Source: Branchipolynoe longqiensis (Eukaryota; Annelida; Polychaeta; Phyllodocida; Polynoidae). From it: DNA of 64,000 nt. Location: contig CM059188.1 in assembly GCA_030323885.1 (NCBI GenBank), positions 116,969,974-117,033,973 of the forward strand. The letters run 5' to 3'. A program made the position numbers and the translations under genes. Below are positions 61,387 to 64,000 of the stretch, piece by piece; position 1 is the first letter of the stretch, and the number at the start of each line of letters is the position of its first letter. The notes beneath the pieces were generated by a model. That model did not search any database, was not told where the DNA came from, and saw only the letters and a program-made list of their open reading frames with translations.

Positions 61387-62441
61387 TACTTAGCTAAGTG
61401 TTGGTGAAGAGTCGCAGACTTCCTGTGTGGAACATCACAAGTTTCAATCCCTCAAACTCACAGCCACGTCAAACCAATGACTTACACAATTTATACTTGT
61501 CGCTTCCTTGCCTGGCACTCGGCATTACTAGGATAGGGCAAGGACTAGTTAGCTCAGTATCAGGATAATGTGACTGAGTTGGATATCAATCGGGTCATGA
61601 TTCCAACGGCCTGGTCTTCCAGTGGGGCAGCACTCTAAAAGCTACCATGAGTGCGCACTGTCACAAGTCAGTAGGCCATAAAGTTGCTATGAGCGTGCAG
61701 TGTCACAAGTCAGTAGGCCATAAAGTCGCTATGACTAGTATGAGTGCGCACTGTGACAAGTCAGTAGGCCATAAAGTCACTATGAGTGCGCACTGTCACA
61801 AGTCAATAGGCCATAAAGTCACCATGAGTGCGCACGGTCACAAGTCAGTAGGCCATAAGGTCGCCATGAGTGTGCACTGTCACAAGTCAGTAGGCCATAA
61901 AGTCGCTATGAGTGCACACTGTCACAAGTCAGTAGGCCATAAAGTCGCCATGAGTGCGCACTGTGACAAGTCAGTAGGCCATAAAGTCACTATGAGTGCG
62001 CACTGTCACAAGTCAATAGGCCATAAAGTCACCATGAGTGTGCACGGTCACAAGTCAGTAGGCCATAAAGTCGCCATGAGTGTGCACTGTCACAAGTCAG
62101 TAGGCCATAAAGTCGCTATGAGTGCACACTGTCACAAGTCAGTAGGCTATAAAGTCGCTATGAGTGTGCACTGTCACAAGTCAGTAGGCCATAAAGTCAC
62201 CATGAGTGCGCACTGTCACAAGTGAGTAGGCCATAAAGTCGCTATGAGCGCGCACTGTCACAAGTCAATAGGCCATAAAGTCGCTATGAGTGTGCATTGT
62301 CACAAGTCAGTAGGCCATAAAGTCGCCACGAGTGTGCACTGTCACAAGTCAGTAGGCCATAAAGTCGCCATGAGAGCACACTGTCACAAGTCGGTACCCA
62401 TTTCTGATATGATCTTTGATGTTGCCAGGGCGTAAAACCCC
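61387..62441 (+). mobile_element. SINE-A expanded internally to about 1 kb
   Basis: A diverged head (B-box area CAAGTTTCAATCCCTCAAAC) and body lead to GGGGCAGCACTCTAAAAGCT at 61626. Then the 42-bp array (61640-62395) occupies the middle, and the family 3' end (CATTTCTGATATGATCTTTG, ATGTTGCCAGGGCGTAAAAC) closes it. The array therefore arose inside the SINE. Confidence 0.92.
61640..62395 (+). repeat. 42-bp minisatellite inside SINE-A (18 units)
   Basis: Unit: CATGAGTGCGCACTGTCACA, AGTCAGTAGGCCATAAAGTC, GC. This is the SINE-A segment between GCACTATAAAGTCGCC and AAGTCGGTACC. Five units (from about 61745) repeat as a block from about 61955, a 210-bp higher-order step. A period of 42 keeps one frame open for 192 codons; this is not a gene. 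Confidence 0.96.
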
Positions 62442-62454
62442 AATGAACAGTTAG

Positions 62455-62612
62455 TTGGATTGTCCTTTGTGTTTTAATAGACGCGCTGGCTATACAGTGA
62501 TAACAAATACTTAATAGGTGCACCTTATCTCAGTCAGATATGTAGGATCAAATCTAGATAGTAGGTTTGTTTTATTTTTAATTTGATGCTTTTATCGGAC
62601 TATACAGCTTAA
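62455..62612 (+). mobile_element. pB-MITE right end
   Basis: AGGATCAAATCTAGATAGTA, TTTGATGCTTTTATCGGACT, ATACAGCTTAA with a terminal TTAA at 62609-62612. Confidence 0.75.
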
Positions 62613-62896
62613 GGATAGTGGCATAATCCAATGGTTTTTGAGTGTCTGTCATTTTCTCAGATAAATATACATTAAATTGATCGTTATAATCTTACTTTAG
62701 TTTGGAGGAAACTTTTATTTTAAATGGCTAAGTTTATAGACTTTTGAAGTGCAAACATGTACAAAATAATGTTGGTATGCACGCCAAAACTCTGATACCA
62801 TAGGTTTCAGCAGTAACAGGTTCTATTAAATTGACTCAGTGTTCCCTTCTATGTGATTACAAATACATAAGTACACCCATATCTAATTTAGATATA
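62613..62896 (+). mobile_element. pB-MITE, left part (next copy)
   Basis: GTGGCATAATCCAATGGTTT, TCATTTTCTCAGATAAATAT, TTTAAATGGCTAAGTTTATA, GTATGCACGCCAAAACTCTG. Adjoins the previous copy end to end and is interrupted at 62897. Confidence 0.8.
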
Positions 62897-63145
62897 AAGG
62901 GTTCAGGAACAACAAATCAACAAACACCATCCGGGCCAAAATTAAACCAATCCTAACCACGTTTCAGCTGAGGGTGCCATCATTCTGATAACACAATCTG
63001 TTCATTCGTAGAAGCTCCCGCATCCCCTATGTAATTCCCTATTCAATATGAAATTGATAGACTTCAACTGAAAAGCACGACACTAAATTCTATTTCACAG
63101 AAATCAACTGAAATGGATGTATCAGCTTTTGCGCCTGAACTCTTC
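62897..63145. mobile_element. TIR element inside pB-MITE, related ends to 25751
   Basis: Left AAGGGTTCAGGAACAAC and right (reversed TGAAGAGTTCAGGCGCAAAA) are weakly inverted; the right end matches the 25751-25988 family. The pB-MITE resumes after it with AAGGATCAAATCTAGATAGT. Confidence 0.5.
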
Positions 63146-63205
63146 ATATGAAGGATCAAATCTAGATAGTAGTTATTGTTGTGGAAATTTGATGCTTTTG
63201 TCATA
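63146..63205 (+). mobile_element. pB-MITE, right part after the insertion
   Basis: AAGGATCAAATCTAGATAGT, AATTTGATGCTTTTGTCATA; the end is replaced by a poly-G run. Confidence 0.65.
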
Positions 63206-63235
63206 AGGGGGGGGGGGGATGAAAATGGGGTTGTT

Positions 63236-63312
63236 GTTTTTTCTTGAAGATTTATACTGCCTATCATGGATAAGTCTGAATAAACTTGCTTTCACCATTA
63301 GAGAGTTTGTCT
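63236..63312 (-). mobile_element. SINE-C type 1 tail fragment
   Basis: TTTTTTCTTGAAGATTTATA, CTGCCTATCATGGATAAGTC, CTTTCACCATTAGAGAG on plus; the last 75 bp of the type 1 tail. Confidence 0.8.
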
Positions 63313-63356
63313 TTTTCTTGTTTTCTTGTTTAGAATGTTTGTTGGAATTTGTTGTG

Positions 63357-63400
63357 TTGTAACTGCATAGTCTGATGATTTTGAGTTCCTGTCATATTTC
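63357..63400 (+). mobile_element. pB-MITE left-end scrap
   Basis: TGTAACTGCATAGTCTGATG, ATTTTGAGTTCCTGTCAT; the first 40 bp of the family only. Confidence 0.6.
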
Positions 63401-63687
63401 GTGTATGTGTATATGTGTATGTGTGTATGTGTATATGTGTGTGTGTATGTGTAAGTGTTTATTATGTATATGTTTGTTTAACAACCCCCCAGCGCAAAAA
63501 GTAAACATCGGATATTGGGGGTATATGTATGTGTATGTGTATGTATATGTATATGTGTATGTATATGTATATGTGTATGTGTATGTATATGTATATGTAT
63601 ATGTGTATATGTATATGTGTATATATTTATATGTGTATGTGTATGTGTATGCATATGTGTATGTATATGTATATGTATATGTATATA
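63401..63687. repeat. (GTATAT)n/(GTATGT)n microsatellite
   Basis: Two blocks (63400-63460 and 63520-63687) of TATGTG and TATATG hexamers. Confidence 0.95.
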
Positions 63688-64000
63688 GTCATCATCATGC
63701 TGTCGGTCGCGATGCGACAAAGACTGCTTTCATTATTTGACTGCCGCTCTCCATTTAGCTCTCTGCTGTGAGAGTGATGTCCATGAGTCGGTCTTAATGT
63801 CTCTCAGCTTCAGGTTTCGCTTGATGGTCTTTCATGAAAGCTGCCTGCAAAAGTGTTGAAGTGCTGCTGGCTTTTGCAAGTTACCAGCAGCACACTCTCG
63901 GGGAGCAAATAGAGGTTTCACACCAGCAAGAACATGTCCAGACAGGCGCAAAATTATTTGTCCCTGCAGTGGCTGGTCGGGAGATGTTGGGAGTTCCATA
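63688..64000 (-). mobile_element. LINE 3' end, degenerate, running out of the window
   Basis: On the minus strand a frame ends IKTDSWTSLSQQRAKWRAAV, K and stop (63733-63735), the usual layout W...L..(R/D)R..WR at the C-terminus of many non-LTR retrotransposon polyproteins. After the stop come about 30 bp and a (GATGAT)-type tail (63690-63697). Upstream frames are broken by stops. The element continues beyond 64000. The clade cannot be decided. Confidence 0.6.

Noticed and set aside
61647..62225. 192-codon frame with a 14-residue repeat (MSAHCHKSVGHKVA) resembling a His/Cys metal-binding repeat protein
   Set aside because: The 42-bp repeat is a tandem expansion of a SINE-A internal segment, and the SINE is recognisable on both sides.

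Overview
This window looks like gene-poor, repeat-dense nuclear DNA of an invertebrate animal, most likely a mollusc. There are no bacterial-type operons. AT-rich single-copy stretches alternate with tandem arrays, and three runs of about 500 N mark scaffold gaps (9445-9944, 28028-28526, 47194-47692). The mollusc suggestion rests on one tRNA-headed SINE (SINE-B, 13608-13931). Its 3' half resembles, from memory, a SINE common in gastropod and bivalve genomes; this was not checked against a database. I found no convincing intact host gene. The best host-gene candidates are a possible minus-strand terminal exon with one membrane segment (32405-32665) and a possible first exon and donor site upstream of it (33858-34030).

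Most of what can be recognised is transposable elements, named here for reference. SINE-A (about 330 bp; tRNA-like head with A and B boxes; 3' end TAGATGTTGCCAGGACGTAA, then CTCCAACAACCAACCA) has about 17 copies or fragments. SINE-B has one complete nested copy and fragments. SINE-C has a tRNA-like head with a long variable arm and two alternative 3' tails. Four LINE 3' ends or fragments are visible: RTE-like (6935-7455), RNase-H-bearing I/Nimb-like (24694-25387, and a 3' UTR copy at 4633-4916), and a degenerate C-terminus at 63688-64000. A weak fifth candidate is at 53464-53640. There are many short terminal-inverted-repeat elements: TTAA-flanked piggyBac-like pB-MITEs, TTA-flanked Harbinger-like MITEs, TA-flanked pogo/mariner-like MITEs, and a family (T1) with a GGGGCCATATGCA end and an internally duplicated module.

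Layout: 0-4.6 kb holds MITEs, T1 and SINE-A; 4.6-9.2 kb is microsatellites with an RTE insertion; 9.2-13.1 kb is a GC-rich head-to-tail repeat with a TATA box and polyadenylation signal per unit; 13.3-17.8 kb holds a nested SINE, MITEs and SINE-C; 17.8-20.1 kb holds polypyrimidine DNA and a 20-bp minisatellite; 20.6-26.6 kb is a dense MITE, T1, SINE and LINE cluster; 26.7-28.5 kb is CA-rich DNA and a gap; 28.6-31.2 kb holds more MITEs and SINEs; 31.2-34.9 kb is the least repetitive part; 35-38.8 kb holds a MITE pair around SINE-A and an 80-bp array derived from SINE-A; 39.5-40.7 kb holds foldback elements; 40.9-51.7 kb is almost all tandem repeats; 51.85-51.95 kb has three CTCF-like motifs; 52.0-53.4 kb is a 35/70-bp minisatellite; 53.6-64 kb is nested SINEs, MITEs and a second SINE-A-derived array (42 bp).

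The most interesting signal is that two different segments of the same SINE family have each been amplified in place into a minisatellite (13 x about 80 bp and 18 x 42 bp). Next are the GC-rich tandem transcription-unit-like repeat, the chimeric SINE at 60576-60817 and the CTCF-like motif cluster. All identities were judged by eye; family names are provisional.
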